NCBI GenBank assembly: GCA_028283725.1
Contig: JAPWKC010000002.1
Location: 131,501 to 195,500, forward strand
Direction: 5' to 3'
Origin: Neorhizobium sp.
GTDB lineage: Bacteria > Pseudomonadota > Alphaproteobacteria > Rhizobiales > Rhizobiaceae
DNA: 64,000 nt
A program made the translations under genes and the position numbers. Numbering within the stretch: position 1 is the first letter of the stretch; every line of letters begins with the position of its first letter. The notes beneath the pieces were generated by a model. The model saw only the letters and a list, made by a program, of their open reading frames with translations, made no database searches and was not told the origin of the DNA. Below are positions 18,116-27,032 of this stretch, in pieces.

Positions 18116-19522
18116 TCAGACGGCCTGCGGGCGTCGGCGTGCGGCAAGCAGGCCGACGATCAGGACCAGGATCACGATGCCGGCGGCGATGCCGACATAG
18201 GCGAGCGTCGCGGCATTGGCGATCAGCCAGCTCGGCTTGACGTCACCCGCCACGACCTGCTTCACCTTGGCCTCGGTGACGACGCCATTCGGCATGTTGC
18301 CGAAGGTGACGCGGACATAGGTGGTGAGCGCTGCGATCTGCGCCGTGGTCATCTGGCTGGCGAATGCCGGCATGAACGCGTGGCCCGACGGGGTCTTGCG
18401 GTCGATGCCGCGCTCGACGACCTGGATCAGGTTGTCGGGGCTATAGGCACGCGCCGTGCCGTTCTTGATCAGCGACGGGCGCATGCCATCGGTCGAGCCT
18501 TCGCCATTGATCCCATGGCAGGTGCCGCAGGCGCCGAGATAGAGCGCAGCGCCGTCGGTGACGGATGCATAATCGGCCTTCTGCGCATAGTTGCCCGGCA
18601 TGGCTTCGACATCGGCGATGTTGATCGCCTTGGCCGAACCGACCGGCGCATCGGCCGCCGTGCCATCGACGGCAGGCACCTTGCGCAGATAGGCAACCAT
18701 AGCATCGAGATCGGTATCAGACAGATGGCTGAAGCTGTGCTCGACCGCGAGCCCCATATCGCCGGCAGCGGCATGGTTGTTGGCGTTGCCGGTCTTCAGG
18801 AAGGCCTTCAGATCCGCATCGCTCCACGAACCGATACCGTTCTTCGACGGGGTGATGTTCGGCGCATTCCAGGTTCCCACCTGACCGCCGGCCAAATGCT
18901 GGCTGTCGATCTCGCCCATCAGGTCGTTGCGCGGCGTGTGGCAGGTGGAGCAGTGACCGAGCGTTTCGACCAGTTGCTGTCCGCGCTTCAGCTGATCGCC
19001 ATCGACCGGAATGGCACCCGCAGCCTTGCCCTCATGCAGGTTGAGAAAGTTCCAACCGATCATCGCGATACGCATGAACGGGAAGGGAAGCTTCGTTTCC
19101 GGTGCCGGTGTTGCCTGCGGCGCCACGCTCAGGCGGAAGTAGGAATAGAGCGCCTTGACGTCGTCATCGCTCAAACCTGCATAGGATGTGTAGGGCATGG
19201 CCGGATAGAGCCAGCCCTTGCCCGGAGCACGGCCCTTGCGCAGAGCATCGCCGAATTCCTGAAGCGTCCATTTGCCGATGCCGTTGACCGGATCCGGCGA
19301 GATGTTGCTGGCATAGATCGCGCCCATCGGGCTTTCGATCGCAAGGCCGCCGGCGGCATTATCACCATGGCAGGCGGCGCAGTCGCCGGCTGTCGCGAGA
19401 TAATGGCCGCGTTCGACCAGGCTCTGATCGGCGCCGCCGGCATCCTGCGCCTGCGCCACCACTGCCAAACCGCTCATCAGCAGTGCGCCGGCACCAAGGA
19501 CGAATGTCTTCAACTGGGTCAT
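18116..19522 (-). CDS. Three-heme cytochrome c subunit of a sorbitol/fructose-dehydrogenase-like complex
   Basis: Membrane-bound electron-transfer subunit, 468 residues, passing electrons from the FAD subunit to the quinone pool or oxidases. A signal peptide ends near VVAQAQA-type residues at about 26. Three heme sites, CAACH (48-52), CSTCH (191-195) and CGTCH (332-336), mark the three cytochrome c domains. A single membrane segment at about 438-461 anchors the C-terminus, followed by basic residues. This architecture is that of the cytochrome subunits of acetic-acid-bacterial alcohol, sorbitol and fructose dehydrogenases. It is the third gene of a small-large-cytochrome operon and is intact although the large subunit upstream is frameshifted. 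Confidence 0.92.
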   Translation of the reverse strand: MTQLKTFVLGAGALLMSGLAVVAQAQDAGGADQSLVERGHYLATAGDCAACHGDNAAGGLAIESPMGAIYASNISPDPVNGIGKWTLQEFGDALRKGRAPGKGWLYPAMPYTSYAGLSDDDVKALYSYFRLSVAPQATPAPETKLPFPFMRIAMIGWNFLNLHEGKAAGAIPVDGDQLKRGQQLVETLGHCSTCHTPRNDLMGEIDSQHLAGGQVGTWNAPNITPSKNGIGSWSDADLKAFLKTGNANNHAAAGDMGLAVEHSFSHLSDTDLDAMVAYLRKVPAVDGTAADAPVGSAKAINIADVEAMPGNYAQKADYASVTDGAALYLGACGTCHGINGEGSTDGMRPSLIKNGTARAYSPDNLIQVVERGIDRKTPSGHAFMPAFASQMTTAQIAALTTYVRVTFGNMPNGVVTEAKVKQVVAGDVKPSWLIANAATLAYVGIAAGIVILVLIVGLLAARRRPQAV

Positions 19523-19524
19523 GA

Positions 19525-21122
19525 TCAGACCTCCGCCGCGATGGTGCGCCCGGCGCGGATGGCAAGCGCCATGCCGGTGAGCGTCGGGTTGACACAGGAC
19601 GAGGTCGGCATGACGCCGGTCGTGACGAGGAACATGTTGCCATGGTCGTGGCAGCGCAGGTCCGGATCGACGACGGAATCCTTCGGATCTGTCCCCATGA
19701 TGGTGGTTCCCATCAGATGGTGTTCCGAACTCCAGGCGCCCGGCAGCGTGCGCGGCTTGCCGTTTGTCACCTGAACCCAGTTGACGTAGTCTTCCATCAT
19801 CTGCGGCAACACGGCGCGGCTGTAATCGCTCAGGCGGTAATGCATCTTGATGCCCGGCAGGCCAAGGCTGTCCTTGTAAGCCGAGTTGATCGAGATCGTG
19901 TTGGCCGGATCGGGAAGATCCTCGCTCAGCATCTGCATGGCGACATAGCGGGAGGAACGATCGCGGATCTCGTCGTCCAGCGCCTTGCCGACATACTTCT
20001 TCTCGGCTTCAGCACCTCCTCGGTGATCTTCAGCACCGGATAGACGTTCTGGTAGTCGAGACGTGCCGACGGTACTGCCGCGCGGTTCTTCTGGTTGCGG
20101 CGCTGCATGATCGAGCCGTGCAGGAACTGGCCGCGGCCGGTCCAGACCGGCTCTTCGGCATAGAAATCCATGTTGAGCACGGGGTGGAACATGACGTTGC
20201 GGCCAACCATGCCGGAGCTGTTGGCAAGCTCGTTCATCAGGAGCAGCTTCGGCGTTTCGTAGGCATGGGCTGCGAGAACGATGACCTTGGCCTTGAGCGT
20301 CGTGCGGTCGCCCTTCGGCGACAGATAGGAGAGCTCGGTGATGCGGCCCTTGCCATCGACCGTCAGCTTGTCGACGGTGGCGTTCGAGCGCAGTTCGGCG
20401 CCTGCGGCAACGGCCTGCTCGATGACATGGACGCCGGAATGCTTGGCGCCGATCGGACAGTTCGGCTGACAGAGATTGTTGCCGATGCAGGCCGGGCGGC
20501 CGGCATAGGGCTGCGAGATACGACAGCTCGGGCCGTGCTCGGTGCGATAACCGGCCTTCTCGTACTGAACCTGCAGTTTCTGCACCAGATAGGGCTTGGC
20601 TTCCGGCGGCAGCGGATAGGGCTTGGAGCGCGGCGGATACGTATGGCCGAGACCCTGACCGGACAGATCCGCATCGTTATCGCCGTTGACGCCGATCGCG
20701 TATTCGGCCTCCGTGAACCACTTTTCGAACTCGTCGTAGCTGAACGGCCAGTCACGACCGATGCCGAACGTGGATTTCAGCTTCATGTCTTCGGGCAGGA
20801 GACGCCAGGTCGCACCCGTCCAGTGGCGCGACGTGCCGCCAACGCTGCGCAGCGCGCCGGGAATCTGGCCGACATCGCCAAGATCGGCATCGATATAGCC
20901 GGGCGTATAGGTGTTGGGCGCGTAGGGAATATCGCCGAAGGGATCATTCCAGTTAAATTTGCGCGGACTGCGGTGATAGTTGTCGGTGATCTTCCATTCG
21001 GCGATCTCCGGACCGGATTCGAGGATGATCACGCTCTTGCCGGCCTTGGCGACCTCAAGCGCGACGAAACCGCCGAGCGAGCCGGAGCCGACGACGATCA
21101 CGTCTGCATCATATTCAGCCAT
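19525..21122 (-). pseudogene. GMC-family FAD dehydrogenase large subunit, frameshifted
   Basis: Would-be FAD subunit oxidising a polyol or sugar at the periplasmic face. The N-terminal part has the FAD motif VVGSGSLGGF and the likely 3Fe-4S ligand cluster ACIGNNLCQPNC. After ITEEVLK the frame changes: residues PRRSMS follow, whereas the next frame reads AEKKYVGKAL and runs smoothly into the GMC C-terminal domain with SEHHLMGT and NPTLTG. One base (a C on the top strand near 20007) appears to be missing. With it restored, the product is about 532 residues, a normal family length. Without it, the 398-residue product lacks the catalytic C-terminal domain. No slippery heptamer is visible. It could be a sequencing error. 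Confidence 0.85.
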
Positions 21123-21138
21123 CTGTCTTTAACTCCGT

Positions 21139-21801
21139 TCAGTTCTGCGGGACGGCGCCGCTGGCAATCGCCTTGCGTGCGTCTTCGACAGAGGGGTATT
21201 TCTTGGTATTGGTGACGTAGAGAACCCAGGCCGGGTCAGGCTTGACGATCTCGGCCGGAGCATCGGTCGGCTGGTAGGACCAGCTCTTGATGTCCTTGGG
21301 CAGGGACGAGGTATCGACGCCCTCCGGCGGTGTTTCCCACCAGCCCGGATTGCGATCCGGCGACGACGGACGCGGCCAGGCATCGAGAAACTTCTCGTAA
21401 GCCTGCGCTTCGAGGAAGGTGACGAACTCGGCATCGTCCTTCAGGATCGTCGTCGAGGGCGTGCCGACATAACCGACATACCAGGGCTTGGCGATATCGA
21501 GCGCGAAGGCGACCTGTTCGGGGGAAAGCGCCGCGAGCGCTGCTTCCCGGTCCTTGCTGGACAGAGCCGTTGCGAGATCCGCAAGCTTTTCGGCAAAGCC
21601 GGGCATGCGCTTTGAAAGGATTGCCTCGACGCGTATTGCGACTTCGGGCGACAAACTATTGTTTCCAGTAATAACACGACTGACCTGGAGGATGGCACCG
21701 GGATCGGCAGCAGTCGTGGCGGCGCTGGCGGGGAGCGCAGTAAGCAATTGCGCACCGGGCGCAATCAGCGATAGCGATAAAAGAAAATCTCTTCTTTTCA
21801 T
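21139..21801 (-). CDS. Small (Tat-signal) subunit of the sorbitol-dehydrogenase-like complex
   Basis: Accessory subunit of 220 residues, like the FAD-SLDH small subunit that helps export the folded FAD subunit. The N-terminus MKRRDFLLSLSL is a twin-arginine signal followed by a hydrophobic stretch and ALPASA cleavage region. The ATG before it is chosen instead of an upstream in-frame start 22 codons earlier, since the twin arginines then lie at the extreme N-terminus. The gene order small, large, cytochrome matches the sldSLC arrangement of Gluconobacter. The FAD partner has no signal of its own and would be co-exported with this protein. Confidence 0.85.
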   Translation of the reverse strand: MKRRDFLLSLSLIAPGAQLLTALPASAATTAADPGAILQVSRVITGNNSLSPEVAIRVEAILSKRMPGFAEKLADLATALSSKDREAALAALSPEQVAFALDIAKPWYVGYVGTPSTTILKDDAEFVTFLEAQAYEKFLDAWPRPSSPDRNPGWWETPPEGVDTSSLPKDIKSWSYQPTDAPAEIVKPDPAWVLYVTNTKKYPSVEDARKAIASGAVPQN

Positions 21802-22866
21802 ATTGTTGCCTAGATTCCGTGAGCTGACGACAGCTCGGATAGGCGCAGCCGAACAGCACAGCGTCAAGACGGCGCACGGCGCGGACGACCGCGGGCGACA
21901 AATTGTCTCCGCGTCAGAGTTGTTTCATCAGAAACGCGTTTGCAGGCATAAAACGGCATATATACTTGGCCATACGTGACAGGATACGCCCTATACATTT
22001 TCATTGAATATTTCTGGCGAGGCCGCGCTCTTCCAGGAGCCGTAGACTCACTGCAAGCAAGTAAATACGTCCCCTGACGCAGGTCGCCTGCACCCTGTCG
22101 GGTGCCTTCGCAAACCGCGGAGCAAGCCTGGAGGCGTAAGAAGGCACACGAATTGGATCAGGAATGACCCGGAGCACTGGACGCGCGAAACGACCGCCAT
22201 TGCGGTGCCAAATATACAAAATCCACCAGAGCGTGCATTTCCAGAAAATCCGGGCAAGTAGAAAAAACAATACTGATCACCGGATTTTTATCAGCAACCT
22301 CTTGCAGACAATGACAGTTTGGAATGTGCCGGAGCGATTGCCAAGGGCGAGATAATGTACCGCCCGGTTCATGATCTCCCACTCCCTGAACGCTGCGCCT
22401 TGGAGGCGAGACAATCATTGAGTGTTTTTGTGAACGCTCTCCGTCCGCTTGATCTCCGGTCTCAACGACCCCACCGGCACGGGGGTGGCCGCAGCCGGCC
22501 ATCGGCGCGGCCTTGGCGCAGGAGCCTAGCCACTCCGCAACAGGTGATCGAACCGTGGTGGCAAAGCGGTACTGCCTCATGTTTGGGCGAGCCACCCTTT
22601 CGTATTGGCGCCGCCGGCGCGTGACATGGTCCTGCTTCCAGTGACAACGATCAAAAAAACGACAGCCCGCCCTTGATCCTGCACAAACTTGCTGCAAATA
22701 TTTTTATCAAATGGTCAATTTTTGATTGTCCGGTAAATTTTTCCCGATTAAATTTTCCAATGCATTGTTTCCATGTGGTTTTTCAGATCTGGCACGGAGA
22801 TTGCTCACATCTGATCAACGCGACATCGCGGTCCTGACGGGGCGCGTATCCAATGAGGAGAGAGTG
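21802..22866. other. 1.06-kb divergent intergenic region without recognisable genes
   Basis: This separates the dehydrogenase operon (minus) from rutA (plus). No reading frame on either strand resembles a protein I know; the longest (minus, about 22158-22697) has a random-looking composition. The region is less coding-like than its flanks and the last 180 bases are AT-rich and carry the candidate RutR operator. It may hold decayed genes or regulatory RNA; I can support neither. Confidence 0.5.
22703..22718 (+). promoter_or_regulatory. Candidate RutR operator upstream of rutA
   Basis: TTTATCA-AA-TGGTCAA matches the RutR consensus TTGACCA-nn-TGGTCAA at 12 of 14 defined positions, with a perfect right half. 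It lies about 150 bases upstream of the rutA start within AT-rich DNA. No rutR gene is in the window. Confidence 0.55.
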
Positions 22867-23957
<1,091 letters not shown>

Positions 23958-23958
<1 letters not shown>

Positions 23959-24698
23959 TGACCGTCACCACAGGATACCAGCCGAAGAAGAGCGCATTGC
24001 AGAGCGTCACACTGCCAGCCCGGCCTGAGCCGATCACGCTCAACCCGTCGGAAACGGCCGTCGTCGTCGTCGATATGCAGAACGCCTATTCGACAGAGGG
24101 AGGCTATGTCGATCTGGCCGGCTTCGATATTGCCGGTGCCAAGGGCACGATCGCCAATATCAAGAAGACGCTCGATGCCGCCCGCGCCGCTTCCGTGCCG
24201 GTGATCTATTTCCAGAACGGCTGGGACAAGGAATACGTCGAGGCCGGCGGCCCCGGCTCGCCGAACTGGCATAAGTCGAACGCGCTGAAGCATATGCGCG
24301 CCAATCCCGAATTGCAGGGCACCCTACTTGCCAAGGGCACGTGGGATTACGCGATCGTCGACGAATTGCAGCCGCAGCCCGGCGACATTCTGGTGCCGAA
24401 GACCCGTTACAGCGGCTTCTTCAACACCAATATGGACAGCATTCTGCGCGCCCGCGGCATCCGTAACCTCGTCTTTGTCGGCATTGCCACCAATGTCTGC
24501 GTCGAGAGCTCGCTGCGCGACGCCTTCCATCTGGAATATTTCGGCGTGATGCTGGAAGATGCGACGCATCATCTGGGGCCGGAATTCATCCAGCAGGCCA
24601 CCGTCTACAATGTCGAGAAATTCTTCGGCTGGGTCGCCACCGTCAATGATTTCTGCGGCGCGATCAGCCAGGCGGCCCCCGCCGACGCTGCCGAATAA
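23958..24698 (+). CDS. rutB: Ureidoacrylate amidohydrolase RutB
   Basis: Isochorismatase-superfamily hydrolase, 246 residues, releasing carbamate from (peroxy)ureidoacrylate to give 3-aminoacrylate. The triad Asp39 (VVVDMQN), Lys148 (LVPKTRY) and Cys181 (TNVCVES) is present. Its internal spacing matches what I recall for E. coli RutB (24/133/166), the protein here having 15 extra N-terminal residues. It begins on the last base of the rutA stop. The assignment rests on both sequence and operon position. Confidence 0.94.
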
Positions 24699-24734
24699 TA
24701 TCGAAGCATTTCACGTAAGAGGAGCATCCCACTC

Positions 24735-25124
24735 ATGCCGAAATCGATCGTCGTACCCGCCGGCACCCATAAGCCGATCGCGCCCTTTTCACCCGGCACG
24801 CTTGCCGATGGTGTCGTCTATGTCTCGGGCACCCTGCCTTTCGACAAGAACAATGACGTTGTCCATGTCGGCGATGCCGAGGCGCAGACCCGCCATGTGC
24901 TCGAAACCATCAAGTCGGTGATCGAGACCGCCGGCGGCACGATGGATGACGTGACCATGAACCATATCTTCCTCACCGACTGGGCCAATTACGGCGCGGT
25001 CAACAAGGTCTATGCGGAATACTTCCCCGGCGACAAGCCGGCACGCTTCTGCATCCAGTGCGGCCTCGTCAAGCCGGAGGCGCTGATCGAGATCGCCACC
25101 ATCGCCCATATCGGCGGAAAGTGA
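24735..25124 (+). CDS. rutC: 3-aminoacrylate deaminase RutC (RidA family)
   Basis: Small trimeric RidA/YjgF-family protein, 129 residues. It accelerates deamination of the reactive enamine aminoacrylate to malonate semialdehyde. The N-terminus [20 protein letters not shown] and the C-terminal [12 protein letters not shown] are family-typical; the conserved substrate-binding arginine is in [13 protein letters not shown] strong AGAGGAG ribosome site lies upstream. Standing third in a rutABCD operon, it is RutC, not a general RidA. Confidence 0.93.
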   Translation: MPKSIVVPAGTHKPIAPFSPGTLADGVVYVSGTLPFDKNNDVVHVGDAEAQTRHVLETIKSVIETAGGTMDDVTMNHIFLTDWANYGAVNKVYAEYFPGDKPARFCIQCGLVKPEALIEIATIAHIGGK

Positions 25125-25129
25125 ACGGG

Positions 25130-25909
25130 ATGCATTTCGACATCCATGGGCTGGATGCCCCCGATGCCCCGACGATCATCCTGTCGTCAGGGCTCGGCGG
25201 CTCGGCCGCCTACTGGGCGCCGCAACTTGCGGCCCTCACCGGTAGCTACCGGGTGATCACCTATGATCACCGCGGCACCGGCCGCACAGGCGGCACGGTT
25301 CCCTATGGCGGCGGTATCGCCGCCATGGCCGATGACGTGATGGACATCGCAGCCACGCTCGATCTCAAGCACTTCGATTTCATGGGCCATGCACTTGGCG
25401 GACTGATCGGCCTGCATCTGGCGCTGAAGCATCCTGACATGATCGGCAAGCTGGTGCTGATCAATGCCTGGAGCAAGGCCGATCCGCATTCGGGCCGTTG
25501 CTTCGATACACGCATCGAACTCCTGGAAAAATCGGGCGTCGAGGCCTTCATCAAGGCGCAGCCGCTGTTCCTCTATCCGGCGCAATGGATGGCCGATCAT
25601 GCGGAGCGCATGGCAGCCGACGACAAGCATGGCGTGGCGCATTTCCAGGGCCGCGACAATATTTTGAAGCGGATCGCCGCGCTGCGCGCCTTCGATATCG
25701 ACGATCGGCTGGCCGCCATCAGGGCACCGACACTGGTCATCGCGACAAAGGACGATCTTCTGGTCCCCTACGGTCGCTCCGAACATCTGGCAAAGCATCT
25801 GCCGAAAGCCGAGCTTGCTCTGCTCGACCACGGCGCCCATGCCGTCAACGTCACCGAGCCCGAACGGTTCAACGGCTTGATGACCAGTTTCCTTGGCAAT
25901 CACGCCTGA
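25130..25909 (+). CDS. rutD: Aminoacrylate hydrolase RutD (alpha/beta hydrolase fold)
   Basis: Alpha/beta-hydrolase-fold protein, 259 residues, proposed to hydrolyse aminoacrylate to malonate semialdehyde. The nucleophile elbow reads GHALGG, so the usual serine is an alanine (Ala88). I recall the same GHALG sequence in E. coli RutD, so this is a family trait and not decay. The oxyanion region SSGLGGSAAYW and a C-terminal histidine (HGAHAVN) are present. It begins 5 bases after rutC. No rutE, rutF or rutG follows. Confidence 0.92.
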   Translation: MHFDIHGLDAPDAPTIILSSGLGGSAAYWAPQLAALTGSYRVITYDHRGTGRTGGTVPYGGGIAAMADDVMDIAATLDLKHFDFMGHALGGLIGLHLALKHPDMIGKLVLINAWSKADPHSGRCFDTRIELLEKSGVEAFIKAQPLFLYPAQWMADHAERMAADDKHGVAHFQGRDNILKRIAALRAFDIDDRLAAIRAPTLVIATKDDLLVPYGRSEHLAKHLPKAELALLDHGAHAVNVTEPERFNGLMTSFLGNHA

Positions 25910-26074
25910 TGGCAAGATTGACGAGCGGGAGGGCTGAAAGGCACGGCTGAAACACGCTCGCCTTTCGCCACCTGCGATCTGCCTCCGGCCGCGTTGGCAA
26001 CCGATCGAGCCGCCCGCTCCCGCAGAGGTTTCGTGATCACTCGTTCACGGCCCGGCATGCGCTTTTCTTATCTC

Positions 26075-26110
26075 ATCACCCCGAATATCGGTTCCGGTTT
26101 TCGGGGTGAT
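26075..26110. repeat. Strong hairpin upstream of the GlpR-like gene
   Basis: ATCACCCCGAA pairs perfectly with TTCGGGGTGAT over a 14-base loop. There is no T run. It lies about 165 bases after rutD and 40 bases before glpR. It could be a palindromic intergenic element or a rut operon end; a genome-wide search for copies would decide. Confidence 0.5.
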
Positions 26111-26118
26111 GCTATAAA

Positions 26119-26133
26119 CGAAAGAAAAACGAA
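26119..26133 (-). promoter_or_regulatory. Two TTCG repeats 11 bp apart before glpR (candidate autoregulatory operator)
   Basis: On the minus strand TTCGTTT occurs twice, TTCG cores at 26130-26133 and 26119-26122, exactly 11 bases apart, 17 bases before the glpR start. The same core and spacing occur three times in front of glpD. Confidence 0.5.
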
Positions 26134-26150
26134 GCATAGGACTGGGATCA

Positions 26151-26921
26151 ATGTTCCTGTCGGATCGCCAGACGAAAATCGTCGAGCAGGCAAAATCTGT
26201 CGGCCGCGTCCTTGTCGATGATCTCGCCGAGACCTTCGGCGTTACGCCGCAGACGATCCGCAAGGATCTGAACGACCTCTGCAACGCGCAGCTTCTGACC
26301 CGCATCCATGGCGGCGCCACCTTTCCGCGCGGCACCGAAAACGTCCGCTACGATGCCCGACGCCAGATTGCCGCCACCGAAAAGCAGGCGATCGGCCTTG
26401 CCGCGGCACGGCTCATCCCCGATGGCGCCTCGCTTTTCATCAATATCGGCACCACGACCGAGGCCGTCGGCGAAGCGCTCGCCGACCACCGCGAACTGAT
26501 GGTTGTCACCAACAATATCAACGTGGCCAACAGGTTACGCATCGTGGACGAGATCGACGTGATCATTGCCGGCGGTGTCGTGCGCCAGTCGGATGGCGGT
26601 ATCGTCGGCGAAGCGGCTGTCGATTTCATCCGGCAGTTCAAGGTAGATTATGCGGTGATCGGCGCATCTGCCATAGACCCGGACGGCTCGATCTTCGACT
26701 ACGACTTTCGCGAGGTGAAGGTGGCGCAGGCGATCATCGCCAATGCACGGCATGTCATTCTGGTCGCCGACGCCACAAAATTCGAGCGCACCGCACCGGT
26801 CAGGCTCGGGCAGATATCGCAGGTTCACACCTTCGTCACCGATCGCTGCGATGTTGCGGAATTCCGGCAGATCTGTCAGCAGAATGGTGTCGCGCTGGTG
26901 GAATCCGGCCTTCGCGGTTGA
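26151..26921 (+). CDS. glpR: DeoR-family repressor, GlpR-like
   Basis: Transcriptional repressor of glycerol use, 256 residues. The N-terminal DeoR winged helix-turn-helix (LVDDLAETFGVTPQTIRKDL, residues 23-42) is followed by the DeoRC sugar-phosphate-binding domain with INIGTTTEA and GIVGEAAVDF. The effector is expected to be glycerol 3-phosphate. It sits 111 bases upstream of glpD in the same direction. Candidate operators of repeated TTCG cores precede both genes, suggesting autoregulation. The GlpR name rests on this context more than on sequence detail. Confidence 0.85.
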   Translation: MFLSDRQTKIVEQAKSVGRVLVDDLAETFGVTPQTIRKDLNDLCNAQLLTRIHGGATFPRGTENVRYDARRQIAATEKQAIGLAAARLIPDGASLFINIGTTTEAVGEALADHRELMVVTNNINVANRLRIVDEIDVIIAGGVVRQSDGGIVGEAAVDFIRQFKVDYAVIGASAIDPDGSIFDYDFREVKVAQAIIANARHVILVADATKFERTAPVRLGQISQVHTFVTDRCDVAEFRQICQQNGVALVESGLRG

Positions 26922-26942
26922 TAAGTTTCGCCACCACAACCT

Positions 26943-26989
26943 TTCGTTTGACATTCGCTTGATCTTCGATTTAATCAAATTTGATTTCG
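26943..26989 (+). promoter_or_regulatory. glpD promoter with TTCG repeats and AATCAAATTTGATT palindrome
   Basis: A -35 box TTGACA (26948-26953) and -10 TTTAAT (26970-26975) are 16 bases apart. TTCG cores at 26943, 26954 and 26965 are spaced exactly 11 bases, with a fourth at 26986. A perfect 14-bp palindrome AATCAAATTTGATT (26973-26986) overlaps the -10. Binding here would block transcription of glpD and, by read-through, glpSTPQUV. Confidence 0.6.
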
Positions 26990-27032
26990 CAATGGCGGCA
27001 AAACCCTTGCGTTTTCACGGCAGGAGCAGGAC

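Noticed and set aside
18011..19774. 587-codon plus-strand frame
   Set aside because: Opposite the heme-containing cytochrome gene, which has three clear CxxCH sites.
19995..20020. Programmed ribosomal frameshift explaining the split FAD subunit
   Set aside because: No slippery heptamer or downstream stem-loop is visible at the break, and homologues of the family are not frameshifted as far as I know.
22158..22697. 180-codon minus-strand frame upstream of rutA
   Set aside because: Composition is random-looking, it has no ribosome site and no recognisable motif.
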